NCBI GenBank assembly: GCA_027365835.1
Contig: DAHXLU010000093.1
Span: forward strand, 1 to 12,052
Length of the DNA: 12,052 nucleotides
Source: JAJZMA01 sp021850405
Lineage (GTDB): Bacteria > Chloroflexota > Dormibacteria > Aeolococcales > Aeolococcaceae
Direction: 5' to 3'
Translations under genes and position numbers: made by a program
In this document: in pieces, positions 6,394 through 12,052 of the stretch
Layout: every line of letters starts with the position of its first letter
Numbering within the stretch: position 1 is the first letter of the stretch
Notes under the pieces: model-generated
The model's database searches: none
Told to the model about the DNA's origin: nothing
The model's input: the letters and a program-made list of their open reading frames with translations, nothing else

Positions 6394-7917
6394 TTATCCG
6401 GCGTAGCCACGCTTGAACTCAGATATGGCATCAGCCAGTTCCTTGTCCAGCTCATCTGAGAGTACCTTTTCGGAATCGATCCGGGCAAGAAGATCGCTAT
6501 GCTTGTCCTGCAGGAACCTGATCAACGCTTCGCTGAACGGGAGGACCTGTTCCACCGCAACGTCATCCAGGAAGCCCTGGGTTCCAGAGTAGATGGCTGC
6601 AACCTGCTGCGCCATGGTGAGGGGGCGATACTGCGGCTGCTTGAGCAACTCTGTCATGCGCTGCCCACGATCAATCCGCTCCTTGGTGCGCCGGTCCAGG
6701 TCCGCCGAAAACTGGACAAACGCGGCCAGCTCCCTATACTGTGCCAACTCCAGACGCAAGGAGCCTGCAACCTTCTTTCCTTTCATTGCCTTGGTCTGGG
6801 CATCTCCTCCAACACGGGAGACAGAAAGACCAACGTTTATAGCTGGCCGTACACCAGCATTGAAGAGATCAGTCTCCAGGAAGATCTGCCCATCAGTTAT
6901 TGAAATGACGTTTGTGGGGATAAACGCAGATACGTCATTGGCTTTTGTCTCGATCACCGGTAGTGCCGTGAGACTCCCCCCCCCTCTCTCCGGGGAAAGT
7001 CGTGCAGCCCGCTCCAGGAGGCGTGAGTGCAGGTAAAAAACATCCCCTGGATAAGCCTCGCGCGAGGGTGGACGGCGCAACAGAAGCGAAAGTTGCCGGT
7101 ACGCATCGGCATGTTTGGAAAGATCGTCGTAAACTACGAGCGCCTTTCCCCCTTTTTCCATCACGTACTCCCCGATGGCACAACCCGAGAAGGGGGCAAT
7201 ATACTGCAGTGCTGCCGCGTTGGCGGCGGTCGCAGCGACAATTACAGTGTGGGCAAGTGCATCGTGCCGGCGGAGAATGTCGGCAACCTGTGCTACTGTA
7301 GCGGACCGCTGGCCAATTGCAACATAGATACAAACCGTACCGGTTCCTTTCTGGTTGATAATGGTGTCGATCGCCACAGCAGTCTTCCCCGTCTGCCTGT
7401 CCCCAATTATCAGCTCCCGCTGGCCGTGACCAATGGGGATCATGGTATCGATCGCCTTGATCCCGGTCTGAAGTGGCGTGTCAACGCGGCTCCTCTCGAT
7501 GACACCCGGTGCTGGCCGCTCTATCGGGAGGCGTTCATTGCTCTCTATCGGCCCCCGGCCGTCAAGAGCATTGCCAAGGGGATCCAGTATCCGCCCCAGC
7601 AATCCATCTCCCACGGGCACTTCCATCTGGCGCCCTGTCGTCCTTACCAGAGTTCCTTCGTGGATGTTTTCAGATGGGCCAAGTATTGCGGCCCCTACAC
7701 CATCCTCCCTGAGGTCAAGTGCTAGGCCAAAGATGCCATTCCCAAAGTTGAGAACCTCGCTCGCCATCGCCCCATCCAGGCCATAAATACTGGCAATCCC
7801 ATCCCCCACAGACGCAACGATGCCCTCGTTGGCTTCCACAACCTTCGCATCAAAATCAGCTATTCTCGCCCGAAGGATTTCCCCGATCTCATCACTCCGC
7901 GCTGCTCCTGTCGTCAT
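6394..7917 (-). CDS. atpA: ATP synthase F1 subunit alpha
   Basis: Alpha alternates with beta in the F1 head, binds nucleotide without hydrolysing it and supplies the arginine finger to the catalytic site. Visible in the 507 residues are Walker A GDRQTGKT (172-179), the VVYDDLSKHADAYRQLSLLL segment, the conserved PPSREAYPGDVFYLHSRLLE stretch, and SVSRVGGDAQ with the arginine finger Arg368. The length is normal and there is no mycobacterial-type C-terminal extension. The Gly triplet 312-314 is coded by nine consecutive G residues, but the frame is intact. The start ATG 7917 overlaps the atpH stop (ATGA) and has a strong ribosome binding site (AGGAGGG) inside the atpH end. Confidence 0.98.
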   Translation of the reverse strand: MTTGAARSDEIGEILRARIADFDAKVVEANEGIVASVGDGIASIYGLDGAMASEVLNFGNGIFGLALDLREDGVGAAILGPSENIHEGTLVRTTGRQMEVPVGDGLLGRILDPLGNALDGRGPIESNERLPIERPAPGVIERSRVDTPLQTGIKAIDTMIPIGHGQRELIIGDRQTGKTAVAIDTIINQKGTGTVCIYVAIGQRSATVAQVADILRRHDALAHTVIVAATAANAAALQYIAPFSGCAIGEYVMEKGGKALVVYDDLSKHADAYRQLSLLLRRPPSREAYPGDVFYLHSRLLERAARLSPERGGGSLTALPVIETKANDVSAFIPTNVISITDGQIFLETDLFNAGVRPAINVGLSVSRVGGDAQTKAMKGKKVAGSLRLELAQYRELAAFVQFSADLDRRTKERIDRGQRMTELLKQPQYRPLTMAQQVAAIYSGTQGFLDDVAVEQVLPFSEALIRFLQDKHSDLLARIDSEKVLSDELDKELADAISEFKRGYAG

Positions 7918-8462
7918 TCTCCCTCCTCCCTGGCACCAGCCAGGGCCGCTCTTATCTGATCAAACCTTGTCTTGACACTGCCGTCGAGCACATAATTCCC
8001 AATCCGGATTACAATGCCCCCCATTATGGCCGGATCCTGCCGTGGCGCTGCCTCCACACTTGTGCCAAACCGCCTCTCCAGCTGCTCCTCAATCCGATGC
8101 AGCGCACCCCTGTCCAGTGGCACCGCGGTAGTCACTGTTGCCCGGGCTATCCCGGAGCGACTGTCGCTCAGGGTCGCAAAACCCCTCTCAATCGCAGGCA
8201 AGAGATCAAGCCTGCCTCTGTCGCAAAGCAGTCTGGCCAGGTTCACCACCCCTGGGACCACACCTGAAAGTAGTTCCCCAAGGGCTTCCCGGCGCTGGGA
8301 AGGAGAGAGCCTTGGGTCGGCCAGGGCATGGATAACTCCAGGCGCAGTCACCCTGCTGGCGGCAGTGGACAACGATTCGCTCCACTTCGGAACCTCGCCT
8401 GCTGCCTCCGCCACAAGGTAGGCGGCTCGTGCATAGCGAGTGGCCACCGGATGGTCCGCCAT
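7914..8462 (-). CDS. atpH: ATP synthase F1 subunit delta (stator link)
   Basis: Delta (OSCP in mitochondria) joins the top of the alpha3beta3 head to the b-subunit stalk. The 182 residues are the standard size, so this is not the b-delta fusion of mycobacteria. The N-terminal helical domain begins VATRYARAAYLVAEAAGEV. The C-terminal hallmark is GGIVIRIGNYVLDGSVKTRF followed by DQIRAAL. The ATG at 8462 follows the atpF TAG by four bases and has a G-rich stretch (GGGGTGGGG) upstream as a possible ribosome binding site. The end overlaps atpA by four bases. Confidence 0.96.
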   Translation of the reverse strand: MADHPVATRYARAAYLVAEAAGEVPKWSESLSTAASRVTAPGVIHALADPRLSPSQRREALGELLSGVVPGVVNLARLLCDRGRLDLLPAIERGFATLSDSRSGIARATVTTAVPLDRGALHRIEEQLERRFGTSVEAAPRQDPAIMGGIVIRIGNYVLDGSVKTRFDQIRAALAGAREEGE

Positions 8463-8466
8463 CTAG

Positions 8467-8994
8467 CTACCCCACCCCTGAAAATGAGCGGTCGTCAAGC
8501 GCTTCTGCCACCAGACGACTGTGTATCTCTGGACCCAGACTCTCGCCAACCACCCGTTCAGCTGCATCCACAACCAGGTTGGCAAACTCATTTTGAAGAT
8601 CCCGCAAGGCCCGATCCCGCTGCATCTGTATCTCCTCTCCTGCATGCGCCAGCTCCATCCTCGCAGCAGCCTCAGCGTCCGCCCTGATCCGCGCTGCATC
8701 GGCAAGCGCCTCTTCCCTGGCTCGATCCAGCACGTCCCGCGCCTGAGCCCTGGCTTCCTCCAGGATCGTGGCAACCTCCGCCTTGACCTGTTCAAGCCGC
8801 TTCTCCGACTCTGCCGCTGCCTGCAGGCCGGCCTCGATGCTCTTCTGCCGTTCCTCCGCCTTGGCCATTACTGGGGGATACACCCATTTACCCAGGATGG
8901 CGAGCATGAGAACAAATGCAAGCATCTCCACCAGCAGAGTGGCATTGATGGAGAGCAGGCCCGCCGAACCCACCATAAAAACCGGACTGGGCAC
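8467..8994 (-). CDS. atpF: ATP synthase Fo subunit b (peripheral stalk)
   Basis: Subunit b anchors the stator in the membrane and reaches up to delta. The 175 residues have one N-terminal membrane helix (about 16-36, in INATLLVEMLAFVLMLAILG) followed by the family's KWVYPPVMAKAEERQKSIE. A long, charged Ala/Glu/Arg-rich coiled coil runs to about residue 150. There is a single b gene, so the stalk is presumably a homodimer. The start is taken as GTG 8994, eight bases after the atpE stop, with AAAGGGG a little far upstream. An in-frame ATG at 8976 would remove six residues and cannot be excluded. Confidence 0.96.
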   Translation of the reverse strand: MPSPVFMVGSAGLLSINATLLVEMLAFVLMLAILGKWVYPPVMAKAEERQKSIEAGLQAAAESEKRLEQVKAEVATILEEARAQARDVLDRAREEALADAARIRADAEAAARMELAHAGEEIQMQRDRALRDLQNEFANLVVDAAERVVGESLGPEIHSRLVAEALDDRSFSGVG

Positions 8995-9002
8995 GGTTGA
9001 AA

Positions 9003-9257
9003 TTACCCCTTTACTGCCTGGGCCAGGCTGATCAGATATATGGCCAGGGCCAGGTTGATAAAGTACATGGCCTCGGCCAAGCCTACGATGATAAACATGA
9101 TCACAAAGAGTGCGCCCCGTGCCTCAGGCTGCCGCGCCACCCCCTGAATCGTGGCATTACCAGCCAGACCATCTCCTATTGCCGCTCCAATCGCACCGCC
9201 ACCGAGGGCGAGACCAGCTGCTATCAGTGCCCCCGCCAGGGCAATCGCGTGATTCAT
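9003..9257 (-). CDS. atpE: ATP synthase Fo subunit c (proteolipid ring)
   Basis: Subunit c forms the rotating ring that carries protons across the membrane. The 84 residues make the expected two-helix hairpin. Helix 1 is Gly/Ala-rich (ALIAAGLALGGGAIGAAIGD). The polar loop contains the family signature ARQPEA (residues 41-46), which contacts gamma and epsilon. Helix 2 carries the ion-binding carboxylate Glu62 in VGLAEAMYFINLAL. The Gln (helix 1) and Glu-Ser (helix 2) pattern of sodium-specific rings is absent, so proton specificity is inferred. The ATG overlaps the atpB stop (ATGA), with GGGGAAGG as a strong ribosome binding site, in keeping with the high copy number of c. Confidence 0.98.
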   Translation of the reverse strand: MNHAIALAGALIAAGLALGGGAIGAAIGDGLAGNATIQGVARQPEARGALFVIMFIIVGLAEAMYFINLALAIYLISLAQAVKG

Positions 9258-10078
9258 ATACCTTCCCCTACTTCAAGATTTAATGATTTGACCCCGGATT
9301 TCTTGCGCTTGCCTTCCAGTTCGTGAAGACCCTCCCTGGCCATGCCAAAATATATGATCGTAAGCACCATGAAAATCAACGCCTGAATAGTACCAATAAA
9401 GAACACATCAAAGAACTTCCACACCACAACCAGCAGAACAGAGGCCGGAAGTATCCGGATCTGGGTCGACAGCAGGTACACCATGAGGACACCCGCAAAG
9501 ATATTGCCGAACAGCCGAAGGGCAAGAGTAAACGGCTTTACCACCTCTTCGATAATATTCAGGATGACAAACGGGACCCGTACAAAGAGATTGGCGTCAA
9601 ATGGCTTGGTATACCTGTAAAAGTAACCACGGAAGCCAAGCACAGAAAAGCTGTGCCACTGGGCTACCAGAATGACGACAAGTCCCATGGCAAGTGTCTG
9701 GTTGAGGTCTGCATTTGCCGGGATGAAAACCCCCCCGAGAGGCAGGAAATCCATCCAGTTGGCGACCAGGATATACAGACCGATGGTAGCTGCTATAGGG
9801 ATTGCAAACACCGCATCCGGCGATATGTTCTCAGAAACCTGATCGGTGACGTAGGAAAGAAGCATCTCCAGGAGCATCTGGGGCTTGGTGGGCCGGCCAC
9901 TTGCCAGAGTGGCCCGTATCCAGAAACAGATCCCAAGTGTCACGGCAATGGCAAGCGCGGATGACAGCAGCGAACCGTAGCTGAGCGCGCAGGGATCCAG
10001 AAAGGAGCTGCCCGCTGCAGAACAGAACGAAACCGTTGGGTGCGTGACGGGAGCCGCATCAAGGATGAAAAAATTCAT
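9254..10078 (-). CDS. atpB: ATP synthase Fo subunit a
   Basis: Subunit a provides the two half-channels through which protons reach the c-ring. The 274 residues contain several membrane segments (about 36-54, 90-110, 125-148, 166-200, 213-245). The essential arginine is Arg188 in KPFTLALRLFGN, and the last helix has the matching motif GTIQALIFMVLTIIYFGMA. A cytoplasmic C-terminal tail of about 25 residues (from EGLHELEGKRKK) extends past the last helix and is basic at first. The N-terminus before the first helix has several cysteines (C19, C30) in a probably external segment. The ATG shares its first base with the atpI-like TGA (TGATG), and GAGGAG lies nine bases upstream. Confidence 0.97.
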   Translation of the reverse strand: MNFFILDAAPVTHPTVSFCSAAGSSFLDPCALSYGSLLSSALAIAVTLGICFWIRATLASGRPTKPQMLLEMLLSYVTDQVSENISPDAVFAIPIAATIGLYILVANWMDFLPLGGVFIPANADLNQTLAMGLVVILVAQWHSFSVLGFRGYFYRYTKPFDANLFVRVPFVILNIIEEVVKPFTLALRLFGNIFAGVLMVYLLSTQIRILPASVLLVVVWKFFDVFFIGTIQALIFMVLTIIYFGMAREGLHELEGKRKKSGVKSLNLEVGEGI

Positions 10079-10446
10079 CAGTTCGCACTCCTCATTGACC
10101 GCAAATGCACCAGTGCTGCAGCTGAAGAGAGAAGCTGGGAGAGGGCGACTCCGAGAATCACTGCAGGGAGGTCGCCAAAGCCGAAGATCAAGCCAAGGAG
10201 CAGCAGCAGCAGTGTGGCCGCAATAAGCCTACCAAAGCTGACAAGACCAAAAGGAAGCGAATCGGAGAAAAAACGCTGTGCGAGCAGCGAGTTCCCAAGC
10301 CCTATCAGGATACCGAGTGCTGCGGCAAGGCCAATGCTGAGATGGCCCAGGACCGCGCTGGCCGCAACCACAAGCAGGATCGTCACGGCCGAAGAAAGAA
10401 GTACGCGCCGTGCCAGCCCCCTGTCGACCAAACCCCCGCTAGCCAC
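10078..10446 (-). CDS. atpI: AtpI-like membrane protein, first gene of the atp operon
   Basis: The product has 122 residues and is almost entirely hydrophobic, with about four membrane segments (roughly 15-33, 37-57, 68-88, 92-113). The Gly-rich hairpin GILIGLGNSLLAQRFF fits the ATP synthase subunit I family, whose members assist assembly of the c-ring or magnesium handling in some bacteria. Sequence conservation in this family is low, so the name rests on size, topology and position directly before atpB. The GTG at 10446 is the first possible start, since TAA is the codon before it in frame, and GGGAGAG lies just upstream. It overlaps atpB by one base. Confidence 0.82.
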   Translation of the reverse strand: MASGGLVDRGLARRVLLSSAVTILLVVAASAVLGHLSIGLAAALGILIGLGNSLLAQRFFSDSLPFGLVSFGRLIAATLLLLLLGLIFGFGDLPAVILGVALSQLLSSAAALVHLRSMRSAN

Positions 10447-10519
10447 TTACAGCTCTCCCGCAGTGCCAGGTTCTCTACGGCAGCAAATCTGCCTACGTGG
10501 TAAGCATGACAAATAGGCC

Positions 10520-10539
10520 CCTCCCCATGCACTGGGAGG
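10520..10539. repeat. short hairpin in the atp leader
   Basis: CCTCCC at 10520-10525 pairs with GGGAGG at 10534-10539 around an eight-base loop. It lies about 75 bases upstream of the atpI-like start, between that start and the AT-rich probable promoter, so it could be part of the mRNA leader. The stem is GC-rich, with no T-tract after it. Confidence 0.25.
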
Positions 10540-10541
10540 CA

Positions 10542-10589
10542 CTTGGCCAGAATAATTCGACTGCAAAATTGCCAGAAAAATGGGCCAAG
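10542..10589. repeat. 7-base inverted repeat flanking the AT-rich upstream region
   Basis: CTTGGCC at 10542-10548 and GGCCAAG at 10583-10589 form a perfect inverted repeat separated by 34 AT-rich bases. The arms bracket the likely atp promoter. Wide spacing makes a protein-binding pair or a looped structure more likely than a simple operator. Chance occurrence of a 7-base pair over this distance is quite possible. Confidence 0.25.
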
Positions 10590-10759
10590 CCGACTCCATG
10601 GGTACACTATGATGCCAACCCCATGGCGGCAGCGCTCGTCCCCCAGGCGCTCTCTGTAGTGGCCCAGGGTTCCTTTCTCACTATTGGTGGCAGCCCACAC
10701 CTGCCAACCGTGCTCGTAGCCCACCGGAGGATCAGGTAGCTGCGGACCACCCAATGCAA

Positions 10760-11671
10760 TCAGCTGGCGGCTCGGATCTCGTCCAGTGCCTGTGCCGCCA
10801 CTGAAACTGTGGCCGAAGTGGTATTCATCCAGTAACCGGCGACTTCTCCATGCGTGACATTCCAGCAATCAAAGACCTGGGTTGCCGTTTGGCCACCGTC
10901 AGTCGTCAGTCCTGACATAACCGTGATCGTCGGGGCTACGGCAAGCACCTGCTTGTTTGCCGTAGCAACGAGGTTTGCATACGCGGAAGTGGACACTGTT
11001 TCATCGGCCTGAGCCTGTATCTCGAAGATGTTGGCGTAACGTGCATCGGCTGGAATCTTGCATGCCAGGTACGCTTGGTCAAGCGTCTGGCCTGCCTTCT
11101 TTGTGCAGGTGGCCCCGCTGACCAGGACCAGATCGCGCGCTGGAGTTTCAATAACGTGCAGCCCATGTTTGTGGGCAAGATTGGCAAACAGTCTCATGTA
11201 CTTGGCTGGGTTCTGTTGCTCCACCAGCGGTGTGGCGGACCAGTCCTCGTTGTCATAGGCGACCCATTTGAGACCGGATGGAAGTGTGCCCGCAGCCAGT
11301 GCCTGGGAGAACGCCGCATAGGAATCGAATTTGGAGACCGGAGTGGCAGCGAATCCGGAAACAGCGCCGCCGAGCACAAATGAGTGGGAGGTGTTGAAGA
11401 ACCACTGGGCGCTCACCGGATCGATCGTGTTGAGCTGATTGAGCATGGGGTTGTCGGTTACCCATTGCTCTGGGGTAGTTGTCGTGCTGGTAGTCGTTCC
11501 GGCGGCAAACGCGGCGATCCCTGTCACAGCGCCTCCGGTCACAACCAGCATGGCGGCTGCCGACCAGATGGCCCGCACGGGCCTGACCCTGTTTCTCTTG
11601 CCATGGTACCCAAGATCTGCAACGACAAATGGGCTATCTGGATCATTTGTCTTTTGATACGAACCGCCCAT
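10760..11671 (-). CDS. secreted or membrane-anchored protein with beta/alpha-barrel-like layout
   Basis: The start is ATG 11671, behind a very strong ribosome binding site (GGGAGGAGG, four bases upstream), giving 303 residues; the frame is open further upstream to 11902. A basic N-terminus (GKRNRVRPVR) leads into a hydrophobic segment at about 34-57, acting as signal peptide or anchor. A Thr-rich linker (TTTSTTTTPEQ) follows. The exported domain shows repeated strand-then-helix units: LKWVAYDNEDWSATPL, then HGLHVIETPARDLV, IFEIQAQADE, TITVMSGLTTDGG and VAGYWMNTTS. This pattern and the acidic YDNEDW strand suggest a TIM-barrel fold related to glycosidase-like secreted proteins that I recall from Actinobacteria. 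A catalytic role is not shown. Cysteines near CTKKAGQTLDQAYLAC may form a disulfide. It precedes the atp operon on the same strand but is separated by a long gap. Confidence 0.8.
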   Translation of the reverse strand: MGGSYQKTNDPDSPFVVADLGYHGKRNRVRPVRAIWSAAAMLVVTGGAVTGIAAFAAGTTTSTTTTPEQWVTDNPMLNQLNTIDPVSAQWFFNTSHSFVLGGAVSGFAATPVSKFDSYAAFSQALAAGTLPSGLKWVAYDNEDWSATPLVEQQNPAKYMRLFANLAHKHGLHVIETPARDLVLVSGATCTKKAGQTLDQAYLACKIPADARYANIFEIQAQADETVSTSAYANLVATANKQVLAVAPTITVMSGLTTDGGQTATQVFDCWNVTHGEVAGYWMNTTSATVSVAAQALDEIRAAS

Positions 11672-11775
11672 TTGGCCTCCTCCCGATCCTGCTCTCTTCG
11701 CCAGATTCAACTCCTTCAGCTGCACCGCTTCCAGCAGATTGAAGCCAGCATCGCGATCCCAAACGGACACAACAC

Positions 11776-11795
11776 GGACAATAGGGATAGTGTCC
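11776..11795. repeat. imperfect 20-base palindrome upstream of the secreted-protein gene
   Basis: GGACA at 11776-11780 and TGTCC at 11791-11795 are the outer arms of a 20-base imperfect palindrome, with TA/TA matches inside. It lies about 105 bases upstream of the ATG at 11671, in the region between two divergent genes. That is where an operator could sit, but there is no further support for this. Confidence 0.2.
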
Positions 11796-11842
11796 CGCCG
11801 AGTGGTGGAGGATGCCCCACGTGGCGTTGAAATTCGTAGAGT

Positions 11843-11877
11843 GACGGTCTCAACCAAAGCAAAAAGGAGAGACCGTC
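11843..11877. promoter_or_regulatory. 9-base inverted repeat overlapping a ribosome binding site
   Basis: GACGGTCTC at 11843-11851 and GAGACCGTC at 11869-11877 are perfect inverted copies around a 17-base A-rich loop. The ribosome binding site of the plus-strand gene (AGGAGA, 11865-11870) is partly inside the right arm, and the start codon ATG is at 11879. In RNA the hairpin would hide the space between ribosome binding site and start codon. It may instead be an operator between the divergent genes or part of the end of a mobile element. Confidence 0.5.
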
Positions 11878-11878
11878 C

Positions 11879-12052
11879 ATGGAATCGTACAGGTATTGGC
11901 AAGGGAAGAAGGCAGAGGGGTGTGAAGGGGAGCAGGCAGGTGATGGAGGGATAGCGGAAAGGGTATGGAGTCGTGCGGGGCTGGCTGGTGAAGTAGGATC
12001 TGGACTGCTTGCGACGGTATGCAGCCTGGGCATGAGAGCCTTCCAGGAGCTT
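11879..12052 (+). CDS. N-terminal part of a gene running off the right edge, possibly a transposase
   Basis: ATG 11879 has AGGAGA (11865-11870) at good spacing, and the frame stays open for 58 codons to the window end. The product begins MESYRYWQGKKAEG, is Gly- and charge-rich, and then enters a helix-like stretch, SGLLATVCSLGMRAFQEL. That last stretch recalls the region just before the conserved part of IS256/mutator-type transposases, where a helix of this kind precedes the acidic segment. This is only a resemblance, because the diagnostic part lies outside the window. The gene is divergent from the secreted-protein gene (start 11671). Confidence 0.5.
   Translation, partial: MESYRYWQGKKAEGCEGEQAGDGGIAERVWSRAGLAGEVGSGLLATVCSLGMRAFQEL

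Larger units (their letters stand above)
10447..10759. promoter_or_regulatory. non-coding gap upstream of the atp operon, probable promoter region
   Basis: This gap of about 310 bases separates the end of the secreted-protein gene (10760) from the start of the atpI-like gene (10446), both on the minus strand. I see no convincing gene in it. It contains an AT-rich stretch at about 10549-10582 (near 30% GC by eye) in otherwise GC-rich DNA, which is where I would expect the atp promoter. On the minus strand a poor sigma-70-like pair (TTTCTG and TTATTC, 17 bases apart) can be drawn there. No strong intrinsic terminator for the 10760-11671 gene is visible. Confidence 0.4.

Noticed and set aside
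8463..8795. A minus-strand 110-codon frame overlapping atpF
   Set aside because: It lies inside atpF in another frame, and the Arg/Trp-rich product is not protein-like.
9003..9257. A sodium-translocating c-ring
   Set aside because: The Gln in helix 1 and Glu-Ser in helix 2 that mark sodium-specific c subunits are absent; only the proton-type Glu62 is seen.
10497..10739. An 80-codon plus-strand open frame in the gap upstream of the atp operon
   Set aside because: It has no ribosome binding site, its composition is unremarkable, and it overlaps the probable atp promoter region on the other strand.
10383..10868. A 161-codon minus-strand open frame spanning the same gap
   Set aside because: It overlaps both the end of the secreted-protein gene and the start of the atpI-like gene in a different frame, with unlikely Trp/His/Cys-rich composition.
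11716..12033. A 105-codon minus-strand frame near the right edge
   Set aside because: The product is Pro/Ser-rich and low in complexity, and it runs opposite the better-supported plus-strand gene starting at 11879.
1..12052. CRISPR arrays, tRNA or rRNA genes
   Set aside because: I saw no regularly spaced repeats and no recognisable tRNA or rRNA sequence on either strand.

Overview
This window is dominated by a complete, ordinary-order bacterial F1Fo ATP synthase operon on the minus strand. Genes of unknown function flank it on both sides. The identity of the ATP synthase genes is secure. The host is not identified. Base composition is moderately GC-rich, starts are ATG or GTG, TGA is used as a stop, and Shine-Dalgarno sites are purine-rich. 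The delta subunit is a normal stand-alone protein rather than a b-delta fusion, and gamma and c resemble those of Chloroflexota/Actinomycetota-type bacteria. The secreted protein upstream of the operon also recalls actinobacterial secreted proteins. An uncultured Terrabacteria lineage is a reasonable but weak guess.

Left flank (1-1835, plus strand). A possible C-terminal tail of a truncated gene (to 91) is followed by a mini-ORF (93-203). Two consecutive genes of unknown function follow (207-1037 and 1077-1835) and probably form a small operon. They converge on the minus-strand block, with a weak hairpin between them.

Central block (10446 down to 1889, minus strand). The order is atpI-like, atpB (a), atpE (c), atpF (b), atpH (delta), atpA (alpha), atpG (gamma), atpD (beta), atpC (epsilon), then a lipoprotein gene overlapping the end of atpC, then a multi-pass membrane protein after a 135-base gap. 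Most junctions overlap or lie within a few bases, so translation is probably coupled. The Fo genes (a, c, b) build the proton channel and stator. Alpha, beta, gamma, delta and epsilon build the catalytic head, rotor shaft and stator link. All catalytic residues I could check are present. Unusual points are an acidic C-terminal tail on beta, a His/Arg-rich tail on epsilon, and several changes at normally conserved beta positions.

Right flank (10447-12052). A gap of about 310 bases upstream of atpI contains an AT-rich stretch bracketed by an inverted repeat, and probably holds the operon promoter. Beyond it lies a membrane-anchored or secreted protein with a beta/alpha-barrel-like layout (minus strand, 10760-11671). 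A divergent plus-strand gene starts at 11879 behind a good ribosome binding site and runs off the window. It may be a transposase, but that is uncertain. A perfect 9-base inverted repeat overlaps its ribosome binding site.

I found no CRISPR array, tRNA, rRNA or convincing complete insertion sequence. The best leads for something undescribed are the two unknown plus-strand genes, the lipoprotein and membrane protein attached to the atp operon, and the paired beta/epsilon tails.
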